DNA of 64,000 nucleotides from Rhizobium rhizogenes (GTDB lineage: Bacteria; Pseudomonadota; Alphaproteobacteria; Rhizobiales; Rhizobiaceae). The notes beneath the pieces were generated by a model that did not search any database, was not told the origin of the DNA, and saw nothing but the letters and a program-made list of their open reading frames with translations. The stretch's first letter is position 1. Each line of letters starts with the position of its first letter. The stretch lies in assembly GCF_002005205.3 (NCBI RefSeq), contig NZ_CP019701.2, forward strand, positions 2,787,001 to 2,851,000. The letters are read 5' to 3'. Below, one piece after another: positions 9,414-18,141 of the stretch. Both the position numbers and the translations under genes were made by a program.

Positions 9414-9476
9414 CAGCCGGTATAACGGCTGGCGGTTCCGCAGACATTCCCGGTCCACGGGTTTGCGGGAGGACCC
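9414..9476 (+). ncRNA. Structured 5' leader of the nucleoside transporter operon
   Basis: Two successive stems are visible. CAGCCG / CGGCTG (9414-9419, 9426-9431) has loop GTATAA. A compound stem pairs CCGCAGAC (9438-9445) with GTTTGCGG (9461-9468) and encloses CCCG / CGGG with loop GTCCA. The loop bases GTCC (9453-9456) can pair with GGAC (9471-9474), which would form a pseudoknot. The operon start is 34 bases further on. It does not match the purine riboswitch core I know, so calling it a regulatory RNA is inference. Confidence 0.4.
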
Positions 9477-9509
9477 TTATAATATCAATTGCAACAACAG
9501 GGCTGCACA

Positions 9510-10502
9510 ATGAAAAAATCCCTTCTGACGCTTTTTGCGCTTGCCGCAATGTCGGCTTCCGCGCTCGCCGCGGATATCAAGCCGGCGCTGGTCTATGGCA
9601 CGGGCGGCAAGTTCGACAAGTCGTTCAACGAAGCCGCTGCGGCCGGCGCTGAAAAGTTCAAGGCGGAAACGGGCATCGAGTACCGTGACTTCGAGCCGAC
9701 CAGCGACACGCAGGGCGAACAGGCCATCCGCAACTTTGCCAGCAAGGGCTTCAACCCCGTCGTTGCCGTGTCCTTCGCCTGGACGTCGGCCATGGAAAAG
9801 GTTGCAGCCGAATTCCCGGACACCAAATTCGTGATCGTCGATTCCGTCGTCGAACTGCCGAATGTCCGCTCGGTCGTCTACAAGGAACATGAAGGTTCCT
9901 ACCTCGTCGGTCTGCTGGCCGGTATGGCTTCCAAGACCGGCAAGGTCGGCTTCATCGGCGGCATGGATATTCCGCTGATCCGCAAGTTCGCCTGTGGTTA
10001 TGCACAGGGCGCCAAGGCTGCCAACGACAAGATCGAAGTCTTCCAGAACATGACCGGCACAACAGGTGCTGCCTGGAACGATCCGGTGCGCGGTGGCGAG
10101 CTCACCAAGAACCAGATCGACCAGGGTGCGGACGTCATTTATGCGGCGGCCGGTGCGACCGGTATCGGCGTGCTGCAGACCGCTGCCGACAACAAGAAGT
10201 TCTCGATCGGCGTCGATTCCAACCAGAACCACCTGCATCCGGGTTCGGTTCTGACCTCCATGGTCAAGCGCGTCGATCTGGCCGTCTACAACGCCTATAA
10301 GGACGCCCAGGACGACAAGTTCACCTCCGGCATCGTGGCGCTCGGCGTCAAGGAAGACGGCGTGGCTTACGCGCTCGATGACAACAACAAGGCCCTGATC
10401 ACGCCTGAGATGATTGCCGCCGTGGACAAGGCGAAGGCCGACATCATTGCCGGCACCGTCAAGGTCCATGACTACATGGCGGACAATTCCTGCCCGAAAT
10501 GA
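9510..10502 (+). CDS. BMP family substrate-binding protein (nucleoside uptake)
   Basis: This 330-aa periplasmic binding protein of the Bmp/PnrA/Med family binds purine and other nucleosides for an ABC importer. A signal peptide (MKKSLLTLFALAAMSASALA, cleavage before ADIKPALVYG) is evident and has no lipobox cysteine, so it should be soluble periplasmic. Family blocks include GGKFDKSFNEAA, FIGGMDIPLIRKF, YAQGAK and IGVDSNQNHLHPGSVLTSM. The ATG at 9510 is favoured over an upstream TTG because the signal peptide begins there. It heads an operon with an ATPase, two permeases and four nucleoside catabolic genes, which supports the substrate assignment. Confidence 0.92.
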   Translation: MKKSLLTLFALAAMSASALAADIKPALVYGTGGKFDKSFNEAAAAGAEKFKAETGIEYRDFEPTSDTQGEQAIRNFASKGFNPVVAVSFAWTSAMEKVAAEFPDTKFVIVDSVVELPNVRSVVYKEHEGSYLVGLLAGMASKTGKVGFIGGMDIPLIRKFACGYAQGAKAANDKIEVFQNMTGTTGAAWNDPVRGGELTKNQIDQGADVIYAAAGATGIGVLQTAADNKKFSIGVDSNQNHLHPGSVLTSMVKRVDLAVYNAYKDAQDDKFTSGIVALGVKEDGVAYALDDNNKALITPEMIAAVDKAKADIIAGTVKVHDYMADNSCPK

Positions 10503-10579
10503 TATGATATGTGACTGGGGCGCATGGTGATTTTTCATCTTGCGCCCTTTTCATATCCAGCCTTCGGAGAGGTTTCGGT

Positions 10580-12091
10580 TTGAGTATGGACCCTGCAATC
10601 GAGCTCGTGGGCATCGACAAGAAATTCGGTGCCGTTCACGCCAACAAGAATATCAATCTGACCGTTGCCAAGGGTACCATCCACGGCATCATCGGGGAAA
10701 ATGGTGCCGGAAAATCGACATTGATGTCGATCCTCTACGGTTTTTACCAGGCCGATACAGGCGAAATCCGGGTCAACGGTTCTCCTGTCGCGATCCGTGA
10801 CAGCCAGACGGCCATCAGCGCCGGCATCGGCATGGTGCACCAGCACTTCATGCTGGTCGAAAATTTCACCGTGCTCGAAAACGTCATGCTGGGCGCCGAG
10901 GGCGGCGCATTGCTGACCAAGGGCCGGGCCGGAGCGCGCAAGGAGCTGAAGCGTCTGGAGGATGATTACGGGCTGGAAGTCGATCCGGATGCCGTGATCG
11001 AAGAATTGCCTGTTGGCCTGCAGCAGCGCGTCGAAATCCTCAAAGCCATGTATCGTGGTGCCGAAATCCTGATCCTCGACGAGCCGACCGGCGTTCTGAC
11101 GCCGGCTGAGGCCGATCACCTTTTCAAGATCCTCGGTGTCCTGCGCGAACAGGGCAAGACCATCATCCTCATCACCCATAAGCTGCGCGAAATCATGGCG
11201 ATCACGGATTCCGTCTCCGTCATGCGCCGCGGCGAAATGGTCGCGACCCGCAAGACCTCCGAAACCAGCGTCGAGGAACTGGCCGAGCTGATGGTCGGCC
11301 GCCGTGTGCTGCTGCGGGTGGAAAAGGGCGAGACGACGCCGGGCGAGGTTCTTCTCTCCATCCGTAATCTCACCGTCAAGGACAGCCGTGGCGTCACCAT
11401 GGTCGACGATGTCTCGCTGGATGTCCGCGCCGGTGAAATCGTCGGCATCGCCGGGGTCGCCGGCAATGGTCAATCGGAACTGCTGGAAGCCATCGCCGGC
11501 ATACGCAAGCCCTCTTCGGGCGAGATATGGGTGGATGGCCAGAAGGTGGATCGTCCCGATCCGGCGATCCTGCGCAAACTTGGTCTGGCGCATATCCCGG
11601 AAGACCGCCATCATATGGGGCTGGTGCTGAAATTCGAGGAATATGAAAACTCCATCCTCGGTTATCACCATGACGAGCGTTACGGAAAGGGGCCTTTCCT
11701 GAACCCCGAGGCCATCCGCAGGGATGCCGTCGAAAAGATCGAGAAATACGACATCCGCCCGCCGAACCCGCATTTGAAGACCGCCAATTTTTCCGGCGGC
11801 AATCAGCAGAAGATCGTTGTCGCCCGCGAAATCGAACGCGACCCGAAGATGCTGATCATCGGCCAGCCGACACGTGGCGTGGATATCGGCGCCATCGAGT
11901 TCATCCATCGCCGCATCATCGAAATGCGTGATGCCGGAAAGGCGATTTTGCTGGTTTCGGTCGAACTCGATGAAATCCGCTCCCTTTCGGACCGGATCAT
12001 GGTCATGTTCGCCGGCCGTGTCGTTGGAGAAAAAACGGCGGAAGCCGAAGAACAGACGCTGGGCCTGATGATGGCCGGCATCGCCGCATGA
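10580..12091 (+). CDS. Nucleoside ABC transporter ATP-binding protein (two ATPase domains)
   Basis: This protein of about 503 aa contains two fused ABC ATPase domains, as in sugar- and nucleoside-type importers. Domain one has Walker A GENGAGKST, an LPVGLQQRVEILKAMYRG signature region and Walker B ILILDEPTGVL. Domain two has a degenerate Walker A (GVAGNGQSE), a FSGGNQQKIVVAREI signature and a Walker B-like LIIGQPTRGVDIG. The TTG at 10580 is chosen because GGAGAGG lies 7 bases upstream; the ATG two codons later at 10586 is the alternative. The fusion with asymmetric sites is normal for this family. It powers the permeases encoded next. Confidence 0.93.
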   Translation: MSMDPAIELVGIDKKFGAVHANKNINLTVAKGTIHGIIGENGAGKSTLMSILYGFYQADTGEIRVNGSPVAIRDSQTAISAGIGMVHQHFMLVENFTVLENVMLGAEGGALLTKGRAGARKELKRLEDDYGLEVDPDAVIEELPVGLQQRVEILKAMYRGAEILILDEPTGVLTPAEADHLFKILGVLREQGKTIILITHKLREIMAITDSVSVMRRGEMVATRKTSETSVEELAELMVGRRVLLRVEKGETTPGEVLLSIRNLTVKDSRGVTMVDDVSLDVRAGEIVGIAGVAGNGQSELLEAIAGIRKPSSGEIWVDGQKVDRPDPAILRKLGLAHIPEDRHHMGLVLKFEEYENSILGYHHDERYGKGPFLNPEAIRRDAVEKIEKYDIRPPNPHLKTANFSGGNQQKIVVAREIERDPKMLIIGQPTRGVDIGAIEFIHRRIIEMRDAGKAILLVSVELDEIRSLSDRIMVMFAGRVVGEKTAEAEEQTLGLMMAGIAA

Positions 12092-12098
12092 GGCATGA

Positions 12099-13202
12099 AT
12101 GAGCACCGCTTCCGTTCCCTTACCAAACTGGATCAGCTACGGCCTGCTGCCATTGCTGAACGTCGTCACCGCCTTTCTGATTTCGGGCCTCGTCGTCTGG
12201 TCGATTGGTGAAAACCCGCTGGCGGCGCTCCGCCTGTTGATCGAAGGCGCCCTCGGTCGTGGCGATGCCATCGGCTTCACGCTGTTTTACACGACGAGCT
12301 TCATTTTCACCGGCCTCTCCGTCGCCGTGGCCTTTCATGCCGGGCTGTTCAATATCGGTTCCGAAGGCCAGGCCTATATTGGCGGCCTGGGTGCTGCGCT
12401 GGTGGCGCTGGCGCTCGACCGTTACGTGCCCTGGTATGTGACGATGCCCTTCGCCGTCGTCGGGGCTGCACTTTTCGGCGCGGCCTGGGCCTTCATTCCG
12501 GCCTGGTTGCAGGCCAAGCGCGGCAGCCACGTCGTCATCACCACCATCATGTTCAATTTCATCGCCGCGGCCCTGATGGTCTATCTGCTGGTGAATGTAT
12601 TGATCGTGCCCGGCAAGATGGCGCCGGAAACGCGCACCTTCCTGGCCGGCGGCCAATTGCCGAAGCTCGACTGGCTGATGGCGCTGTTCGGCCTCAAGCT
12701 CGGACCCGCGCCGTTCAACGTGTCCTTCCTCATCGCGCTGGTCATGTGTTTTCTTGTCTGGGTGCTGATCTGGCGCACCAAGCTCGGTTACGAAATGCGT
12801 ACGCTCGGCATCAGCCCGTCGGCCGCCATTTATGCCGGTATTCCCTATGCTCGCACCGTCATCATCGCCATGCTCATTTCCGGCGGTCTGGCGGGCATGA
12901 TGGCGCTGAACCCGGTCATGGGCGCGTCCGCCCGCCTGCAGGTGGAATTTGTCGGTGGTGCAGGTTTTGTCGGCATCGCCGTCTCGCTGATGGGGCGAAG
13001 TCATCCGCTCGGCATCATCTTCTCGGCATTGCTGTTCGGTATCCTCTATCAGGGCGGCGCTGATCTTTCCTTCGAGATGCCCAACATTACCCGCGAGATG
13101 ATTGTGGTCATCCAGGGTCTGGTGATCCTCTTCGCCGGCGCGCTGGAATATATGTACCGGCCGGCGGTCGTCCGCATCTACCAGCGTTTGGCAAAGGGGT
13201 GA
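12099..13202 (+). CDS. Nucleoside ABC transporter permease 1
   Basis: This 367-aa inner-membrane permease of the BPD_transp_2 (branched-chain/sugar-type) family has about ten hydrophobic spans. Family features include AFHAGLFNIGSEGQ (about residues 75-88), HVVITTIMFNFIAA, and the coupling region GISPSAAIYAGIPYART, followed by VGGAGFVGIAVSLMGRSHPLG. It forms the channel with the second permease. The ATG lies 7 bases after the ATPase stop and the next gene starts 6 bases after its own stop. Confidence 0.92.
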   Translation: MSTASVPLPNWISYGLLPLLNVVTAFLISGLVVWSIGENPLAALRLLIEGALGRGDAIGFTLFYTTSFIFTGLSVAVAFHAGLFNIGSEGQAYIGGLGAALVALALDRYVPWYVTMPFAVVGAALFGAAWAFIPAWLQAKRGSHVVITTIMFNFIAAALMVYLLVNVLIVPGKMAPETRTFLAGGQLPKLDWLMALFGLKLGPAPFNVSFLIALVMCFLVWVLIWRTKLGYEMRTLGISPSAAIYAGIPYARTVIIAMLISGGLAGMMALNPVMGASARLQVEFVGGAGFVGIAVSLMGRSHPLGIIFSALLFGILYQGGADLSFEMPNITREMIVVIQGLVILFAGALEYMYRPAVVRIYQRLAKG

Positions 13203-13208
13203 GCTGAT

Positions 13209-14180
13209 ATGGATTTTTTCGATATGCTGGTCAGCATCCTCGGCTCGACCGTCCGCCTCACCATACCGCTTCTGTTCACCGCTCTTGCCGGGCTGTTTTC
13301 CGAACGCGCGGGCGTGTTCGATATCGGGCTCGAAGGCAAGATGCTGGCGGCGGCCTTTGCTTCCGCCTGTGTTGCCTATCTTACCGCAAACCCGTGGGCC
13401 GGTCTGCTGGCCGGTATTGCCGTCTCCATCCTGTTCTCGCTGATCCATGGCTTTGCCGTCATCACCAATCGCGGCAACCAGATCGTTTCAGGGGTAGCGC
13501 TCAACTTCATCGCCGCCGGTCTGACGGTGGTTCTGGGCCAGGCCTGGTTCGGGCAGGGCGGCCGCACACCGCAATTGCCGGGGGAGGGCCGTTTTGCACC
13601 GATCATCCTGCCCGGCGCGGATGCGATGCGCGAAGTGCCCTTCATCGGCCCGCTCTACGCCAATGTCATTTCCGGCAACAATATCCTCACCTACCTTGCC
13701 TTTCTGGCGGTGCCGCTTTCCTGGTGGGTGCTTTACCGCACCCGTTTCGGCCTGCGCCTGCGCGCTGTCGGTGAAAATCCGGGTGCTGTCGATACGGCCG
13801 GCATATCGGTGACATGGATGCGCTTCCGCGCCGTTATCGTCGCCGGTTTCCTCTGCGGCTTCTCAGGCGCCTATCTCGCCGTTGCGCAGTCGGCGGCCTT
13901 CATCGCCAACATGTCTGCCGGCAAGGGTTATATCGCGCTTGCCGCCTTGATCTTTGCGAAATGGAAGCCGGTGCCGGTCATGTTCGCCTGCCTGCTTTTC
14001 GGTTTTCTGGATGCCTTCGCCAATTTCATGCAGGGCAAATCCGTGCCTGGCATCGGGGAGGTGCCGGTGCAGATTTTCCAGGCCATGCCCTATATCCTGA
14101 CCTGCATCCTGCTTGCCGGTTTCATCGGCGTCGCCAAGCCCCCCAAGGCCGGTGGCGTTGCCTATGCGAAGGAGCGTTAA
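13209..14180 (+). CDS. Nucleoside ABC transporter permease 2
   Basis: This 323-aa second permease of the same importer is paralogous to the preceding one but shorter. It shows LFSERAGVFDIGLEGKMLAAAFA near residue 30, GNQIVSGVALNFIAAGL, the coupling helix LRAVGENPGAVDTAGISV, and SAGKGYIALAALIFAKWKP. The paired-permease layout matches Bmp-type nucleoside importers such as the YufP/YufQ kind. Its stop is followed 4 bases later by cdd, so uptake and salvage are cotranscribed. Confidence 0.92.
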   Translation: MDFFDMLVSILGSTVRLTIPLLFTALAGLFSERAGVFDIGLEGKMLAAAFASACVAYLTANPWAGLLAGIAVSILFSLIHGFAVITNRGNQIVSGVALNFIAAGLTVVLGQAWFGQGGRTPQLPGEGRFAPIILPGADAMREVPFIGPLYANVISGNNILTYLAFLAVPLSWWVLYRTRFGLRLRAVGENPGAVDTAGISVTWMRFRAVIVAGFLCGFSGAYLAVAQSAAFIANMSAGKGYIALAALIFAKWKPVPVMFACLLFGFLDAFANFMQGKSVPGIGEVPVQIFQAMPYILTCILLAGFIGVAKPPKAGGVAYAKER

Positions 14181-14184
14181 ACCC

Positions 14185-14604
14185 ATGTCCTCCGACCCGA
14201 CATCCCCCGACCCGACATCCCATGCCCTGTTCGAGGCGGCGGTGGAGGCCATGGCCTTCGCTTATGCGCCCTATTCGAAATTTCCGGTCGGCGCGGCGAT
14301 CCGCGCTGATGACGGCAAAATCTACAAGGGCGCCAATATAGAGAACATCTCCTTCCCCCAGGGCTGGTGCGCGGAACCTTCAGCCATCAGCGCCATGATC
14401 ATGGGCGGGGCGAAGAAGATCAGCGAAGTCGCCGTCTTTGCCGAAAAGCTGCCGCTCTGCACGCCCTGCGGTGGTTGCCGCCAGAAGATTGCCGAATTCG
14501 CCACGCCGCAGACGAAGATCTATCTTTGCGACGAAACCGGCGTCCAGAAGGTCATGACCATGGAAGAGCTTCTGCCCTCCGTCTTCAAGACCGAGCTACC
14601 CTGA
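14185..14604 (+). CDS. cdd: Cytidine deaminase
   Basis: This 139-aa zinc enzyme deaminates cytidine and deoxycytidine to uridine and deoxyuridine. The active-site motif WCAEPSAI holds the zinc Cys and catalytic Glu, and PCGGCRQ supplies the other two zinc cysteines; GANIENISFPQGW is the substrate strand. Length is typical of the homotetrameric form. The ATG at 14185 follows GGAG and gives a short leader with a tandem PTSPDPTS caused by a repeated CCCGACATCC. Its stop overlaps the next start (TGATG). Confidence 0.95.
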   Translation: MSSDPTSPDPTSHALFEAAVEAMAFAYAPYSKFPVGAAIRADDGKIYKGANIENISFPQGWCAEPSAISAMIMGGAKKISEVAVFAEKLPLCTPCGGCRQKIAEFATPQTKIYLCDETGVQKVMTMEELLPSVFKTELP

Positions 14605-15404
14605 TGACGGATGGCTTGATCGATATTCTGGTGGAGCGCCTGAACGGCCTGATGCCGCGCGTCGCCATCGTCCTCGGCTCCGGCCTTGGATCGCTGGTGG
14701 AGGAAATCAGCGACCCGATCCGTGTGCCCTATGCCGATCTTCCCGGGTTTCCCGCCGGTGGCGTTTCCGGCCATGCGGGCGAGCTGGTGGCCGGTTATCT
14801 CGGCGGCGAGCCCGTCATGATGTTGTCCGGCCGGGTGCATTTCTACGAAAAGGGCGATCCGGCGGCGATGCGCCCGGTCATCGAGGCGCTGGCCGGTCTT
14901 GGTGTGCAATCGCTCATCCTCACCAATTCGGCTGGTTCGGTGAGGCAGGATATGCCACCCGGCTCCGTCATGCAGATCACCGATCACATCAATTATTCCG
15001 GCATGAACCCGCTGATCGGCGAGGAAAGCGATCGCCGCTTCGTCGGCATGACCACGGCTTATGATCCGGACCTGATGCTGGCAATGCGCAATGCCGCGAT
15101 CCGCGCGACGGTGCCTTTGTTCGGCGGCGTCTATATGTGGTTTTCCGGGCCGAGCTTCGAAACGCCGGCGGAAATTCGCATGGCGCGGCTTCTCGGCGCG
15201 GATGCCGTCGGCATGTCCACCGTGCCGGAAGTCATCCTCGCGCGCTTTTTCGGGATGCGCGTCGCCGCCGCATCGGTTATTACCAATTACGGTGCCGGCA
15301 TGACCGGCGCGGAACTGAGCCATGAGGAAACCAAGGACATGGCTCCCGTGGGCGGCAAACGACTTGCCGCCATTCTGAAGGAAATGATCTCAGGAGGAGC
15401 GTGA
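14604..15404 (+). CDS. punA: Purine-nucleoside phosphorylase (trimeric type)
   Basis: This 266-aa enzyme cleaves purine nucleosides with phosphate to base and (deoxy)ribose-1-phosphate. The phosphate-binding block VAIVLGSGLGSL near residue 18, FPAGGVSGHAGELV, SGRVHFYEKG, LILTNSAGSVRQD and YMWFSGPSFETPAEIRMARLLGADAVGMST match the trimeric PNP family. The adjacent SVITNYGAGM carries the Asn that reads the 6-oxo group of the purine. It overlaps cdd by one base, indicating translational coupling. Product pentose-1-phosphates feed DeoB, which is encoded nearby on the other strand. Confidence 0.93.
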   Translation: MTDGLIDILVERLNGLMPRVAIVLGSGLGSLVEEISDPIRVPYADLPGFPAGGVSGHAGELVAGYLGGEPVMMLSGRVHFYEKGDPAAMRPVIEALAGLGVQSLILTNSAGSVRQDMPPGSVMQITDHINYSGMNPLIGEESDRRFVGMTTAYDPDLMLAMRNAAIRATVPLFGGVYMWFSGPSFETPAEIRMARLLGADAVGMSTVPEVILARFFGMRVAAASVITNYGAGMTGAELSHEETKDMAPVGGKRLAAILKEMISGGA

Positions 15405-15406
15405 CC

Positions 15407-16180
15407 ATGGAACTCCAGCGTCCGCGTGAAGCGGCTGCCCTCACTCTGTCCTTGCTGGACCTGACCAATCTTAGGGAAGACTGCACGCCGCAGCAGATCG
15501 CCGCTTTGTGCCAGCGGGCGCATACGGATTATGGCAACACCGCCGCCATCTGCATCTGGCCGCGTTTCGTGGCGCAGGCACGCGCTGCTTTTGGAAAAGA
15601 ACACGCGATCCGCATCGCCACCGTCGTCAATTTCCCCTCGGGCGATCTTGATGTCGCGACTGTCGTAGCGGAAACGGAAGCCGCGATCCGTGATGGTGCC
15701 GATGAAATCGACCTCGTCATCCCCTATCGTAAATTCATAGCAGGCGATGAAGCGGCGGTTAGCGAAATGGTAGCGGCCGTGCGCAAGGCTTGCGTTGCAC
15801 CCGTGCTGCTCAAGGTCATTCTCGAAACCGGCGAGTTGAAGGACAAGGCTCTGATCCGCCGCGCCTCCGAACTCGCCATCGCTGAAGGCGCTGACTTCAT
15901 CAAGACCTCGACCGGCAAGGTCGCTGTCAATGCCACGCTGGAGGCGGCAGACATCATGCTGCAGGCGATCCGCGACAGCCGGCAGAAAGTTGGTTTTAAA
16001 CCTGCCGGCGGTATCGGCACAGTTGAGGATGCGACGCTTTATCTGCGGCTGGCGGAAACCATCATGGCACCCAACTGGGCCATGCCGTCCACTTTCCGCT
16101 TCGGTGCTTCGGGCGTTCTCGACGATGTGCTGAACGTGCTGGCCGGCGGCGAACCGGCCAAGGCCGCCAGCGGGTATTGA
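15407..16180 (+). CDS. deoC: Deoxyribose-phosphate aldolase
   Basis: This 257-aa class I aldolase splits 2-deoxyribose-5-phosphate into glyceraldehyde-3-phosphate and acetaldehyde. The Schiff-base lysine is Lys166 in DFIKTSTGKV. LLKVILETGEL carries the second conserved Lys region, and IDLVIPYRKF and VGFKPAGGIGT are further family blocks. The ATG at 15407 has AGGAGG 9 bases upstream; a GTG at 15401 is in frame but too close to that site. It ends the deoxyribose branch of the operon and overlaps deoA. Confidence 0.95.
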   Translation: MELQRPREAAALTLSLLDLTNLREDCTPQQIAALCQRAHTDYGNTAAICIWPRFVAQARAAFGKEHAIRIATVVNFPSGDLDVATVVAETEAAIRDGADEIDLVIPYRKFIAGDEAAVSEMVAAVRKACVAPVLLKVILETGELKDKALIRRASELAIAEGADFIKTSTGKVAVNATLEAADIMLQAIRDSRQKVGFKPAGGIGTVEDATLYLRLAETIMAPNWAMPSTFRFGASGVLDDVLNVLAGGEPAKAASGY

Positions 16181-17493
16181 GCTTGATCCCGCAGGAGATC
16201 ATCCGCCGCAAACGCGATGGCCTGTCTCTTGAGCCGCAGGAGATTGCCGCTTTCATCGAGGCGCTGTCGAAAGACGGCATATCGGAAGGGCAGGCTGCTG
16301 CCTTTGCCATGGCGGTGTTTTTTCGCGGCATGAACCGCGCTGAGATGGTGGCGTTGACGCTTGCCATGCGCGACAGCGGCGATGTCCTCTCATGGCGCGA
16401 TATTGGCAGGCCGGTGGCGGATAAGCACTCGACCGGTGGTGTCGGTGACAATGTCTCCCTGATGCTCGCACCGATCGTCGCCGCCTGTGGTCTTGCCGTG
16501 CCGATGATTTCCGGCAGGGGCCTTGGCCACACCGGCGGCACGCTCGACAAGCTGGAAGCCATTCCCGGTTACAATGTGATGCCGGATGAAGCCCTGTTTC
16601 GTCGGACGGTGCAGTCGGTCGGCTGCGCTATCATCGGCCAGACGGGTAATCTGGCGCCTGCCGACAAACGCCTCTATGCCATTCGCGACGTAACCGCGAC
16701 GGTCGATTCCATTCCGCTGATCACGGCTTCCATTCTCTCGAAGAAGCTCGCGGCCGGTCTTGAAACGCTGGTTCTCGATGTGAAGGTCGGCAACGGTGCT
16801 TTCATGCAAAGTGTTGACGATGCCCGCACTCTGGCGCGTGCACTGGTCGATGTGGCGAATGGCGCGGGCCTGCCGACAACGGCGCTGATAACCGACATGA
16901 ACCAGCCGCTTGGCGATGCCGCGGGCAATGCGGTCGAAATCGTCAACTGCCTGGAGTTTCTGGCCGGTCGCAAGGCCGGTACCCGTCTGGAAAAGGTGGT
17001 ATTGTCCTTTGTGGCGGAGATGCTGGTGCAGGCTGGCCGTGCCGCTACGCTGCCTGCGGGTGAGGCACTGGCTGCGGCTGCGCTGTCCTCCGGCCGCGCG
17101 GTAGAAATCTTTGCGCGAATGGTTTCAGCCCTTGGCGGGCCTTCGGATTTCGTTGAGAACCCGGCCCGTTATCTGCCGTCCGCGCCGGTCACTCTTCCGG
17201 TTCCGGCCGGGCGAAGCGGCTGGCTCGCATCCTGCGAAACGCGCGATCTCGGCATGGTCGTCGTCGAACTCGGCGGTGGCAGAAAAAAGCCTTCGGATAT
17301 CATCGATCCGGCGGTCGGTATTTCGGCTATCCTGCCGCTTGGCACGAGAGTGGAAAAGGGCGAGCCGATCGCCACCGTCCATGCGGCTTCGAAAGAAGAA
17401 GCGGAGCGCGCCGTGAAAAGGATAGAGGGTTGTTACGGTATCGCCGACAGCGCGCCGGGTACCGGTGCGCCCATTCTCGAGCGGATCACCTGA
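16177..17493 (+). CDS. deoA: Thymidine phosphorylase
   Basis: This 438-aa pyrimidine-nucleoside phosphorylase converts thymidine and deoxyuridine plus phosphate to base and deoxyribose-1-phosphate. The N-terminal IPQEIIRRKRDG is the family start, DKHSTGGVGDNVSLML is the phosphate-binding signature, and VLDVKVGNGAFM and TALITDMNQPLG are conserved core blocks. The start is a TTG at 16177 that overlaps the deoC stop (ATTGA); a second TTG two codons on is possible. It is the last gene of the plus-strand operon and converges on a retropepsin gene with an 8-base overlap. Confidence 0.95.
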   Translation: MSLIPQEIIRRKRDGLSLEPQEIAAFIEALSKDGISEGQAAAFAMAVFFRGMNRAEMVALTLAMRDSGDVLSWRDIGRPVADKHSTGGVGDNVSLMLAPIVAACGLAVPMISGRGLGHTGGTLDKLEAIPGYNVMPDEALFRRTVQSVGCAIIGQTGNLAPADKRLYAIRDVTATVDSIPLITASILSKKLAAGLETLVLDVKVGNGAFMQSVDDARTLARALVDVANGAGLPTTALITDMNQPLGDAAGNAVEIVNCLEFLAGRKAGTRLEKVVLSFVAEMLVQAGRAATLPAGEALAAAALSSGRAVEIFARMVSALGGPSDFVENPARYLPSAPVTLPVPAGRSGWLASCETRDLGMVVVELGGGRKKPSDIIDPAVGISAILPLGTRVEKGEPIATVHAASKEEAERAVKRIEGCYGIADSAPGTGAPILERIT

Positions 17494-18007
17494 CCAGCCG
17501 CATCTCGCCGCCCGAGACTTTGAAGGACGACAATTGTTTCAGAAAGCTCATGCCGATCAGCATGTTGCTCAGCGCATTGTCCTTCAGCACCAGGGCATCG
17601 ACATTCTGAACGCGGATCGCGCCAATCTCCACCCGGTCGAGTTTCACATGCGCCGCCATTGTCTGGCCATTGGCGGTTGAGATCGCATATTTGAAATCAA
17701 GACTGTTGACGCCGTAACCCAGCCGGCGCGCAATCGTCTCGTTGATGGCCACCATGGAAGCGCCGGTGTCGACAAGCCCTTCGAAGGATTTGCCGTTGAT
17801 GCGGAAGGTAGCGTTGAAATGGCCGCGCGCATCTGCTTTCAGATTGACGCCGCCCAGTGAAACCGGTTGCGGTCTGACAGCTTCGGGTGTGGCGTCGGAT
17901 TTTTCCACGCCGGTTTCAGGACGCGGCTGAAATTTTTCGACCAGCGCCGGAATTTGCGTGGCGCCGAGTGAAAGACCGACAAGCAGAAAAATTGCGCGCG
18001 CCAGCAA
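17486..18007 (-). CDS. Retropepsin-like aspartic protease, TIGR02281 type
   Basis: This protein of about 173 aa has one N-terminal membrane anchor (ARAIFLLVGLSLGA) and a single-domain clan AA aspartic protease. The catalytic motif is VDTGASMVAI, and the flap region and ANGQTMAAHVKLDRVEIG follow, ending MLIGMSFLKQLSSFKVSGGEMRLVR. Such proteins work as homodimers because each chain gives one Asp. No ATG is near. A TTG at 18007 has GAGGAG 7 bases upstream, while a TTG at 18022 overlaps that site, so 18007 is preferred. The target proteins are unknown. Confidence 0.82.
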   Translation of the reverse strand: MLARAIFLLVGLSLGATQIPALVEKFQPRPETGVEKSDATPEAVRPQPVSLGGVNLKADARGHFNATFRINGKSFEGLVDTGASMVAINETIARRLGYGVNSLDFKYAISTANGQTMAAHVKLDRVEIGAIRVQNVDALVLKDNALSNMLIGMSFLKQLSSFKVSGGEMRLVR

Positions 18008-18071
18008 GCCGTTGCTCCTCAAAGATGGCGGTTATCCTTGAACAGAATAGGCGTAAAACATGCTGAAATCT

Positions 18072-18113
18072 TAAAAGAAAAAGCCATTCGCCGCTTATCG
18101 GGCGGCGAATGGC
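18072..18113 (-). terminator. Rho-independent terminator of upp
   Basis: On the minus strand GCCATTCGCCGC, a 7-base loop and GCGGCGAATGGC form a perfect 12-bp stem followed by TTTTTC and further T residues. It begins 29 bases after the upp stop. Confidence 0.92.
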
Positions 18114-18141
18114 GCAAACGGTTAAGCGAAGATGAACGACC

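Noticed and set aside
9377..9509. A classical purine riboswitch before the nucleoside operon
   Set aside because: The three-way junction core and kissing loops of that class are not present, so only a generic structured leader is reported.
10535..13448. Long minus-strand frames opposite the nucleoside transporter genes
   Set aside because: They overlap fully with strongly supported transporter genes and have no start context.
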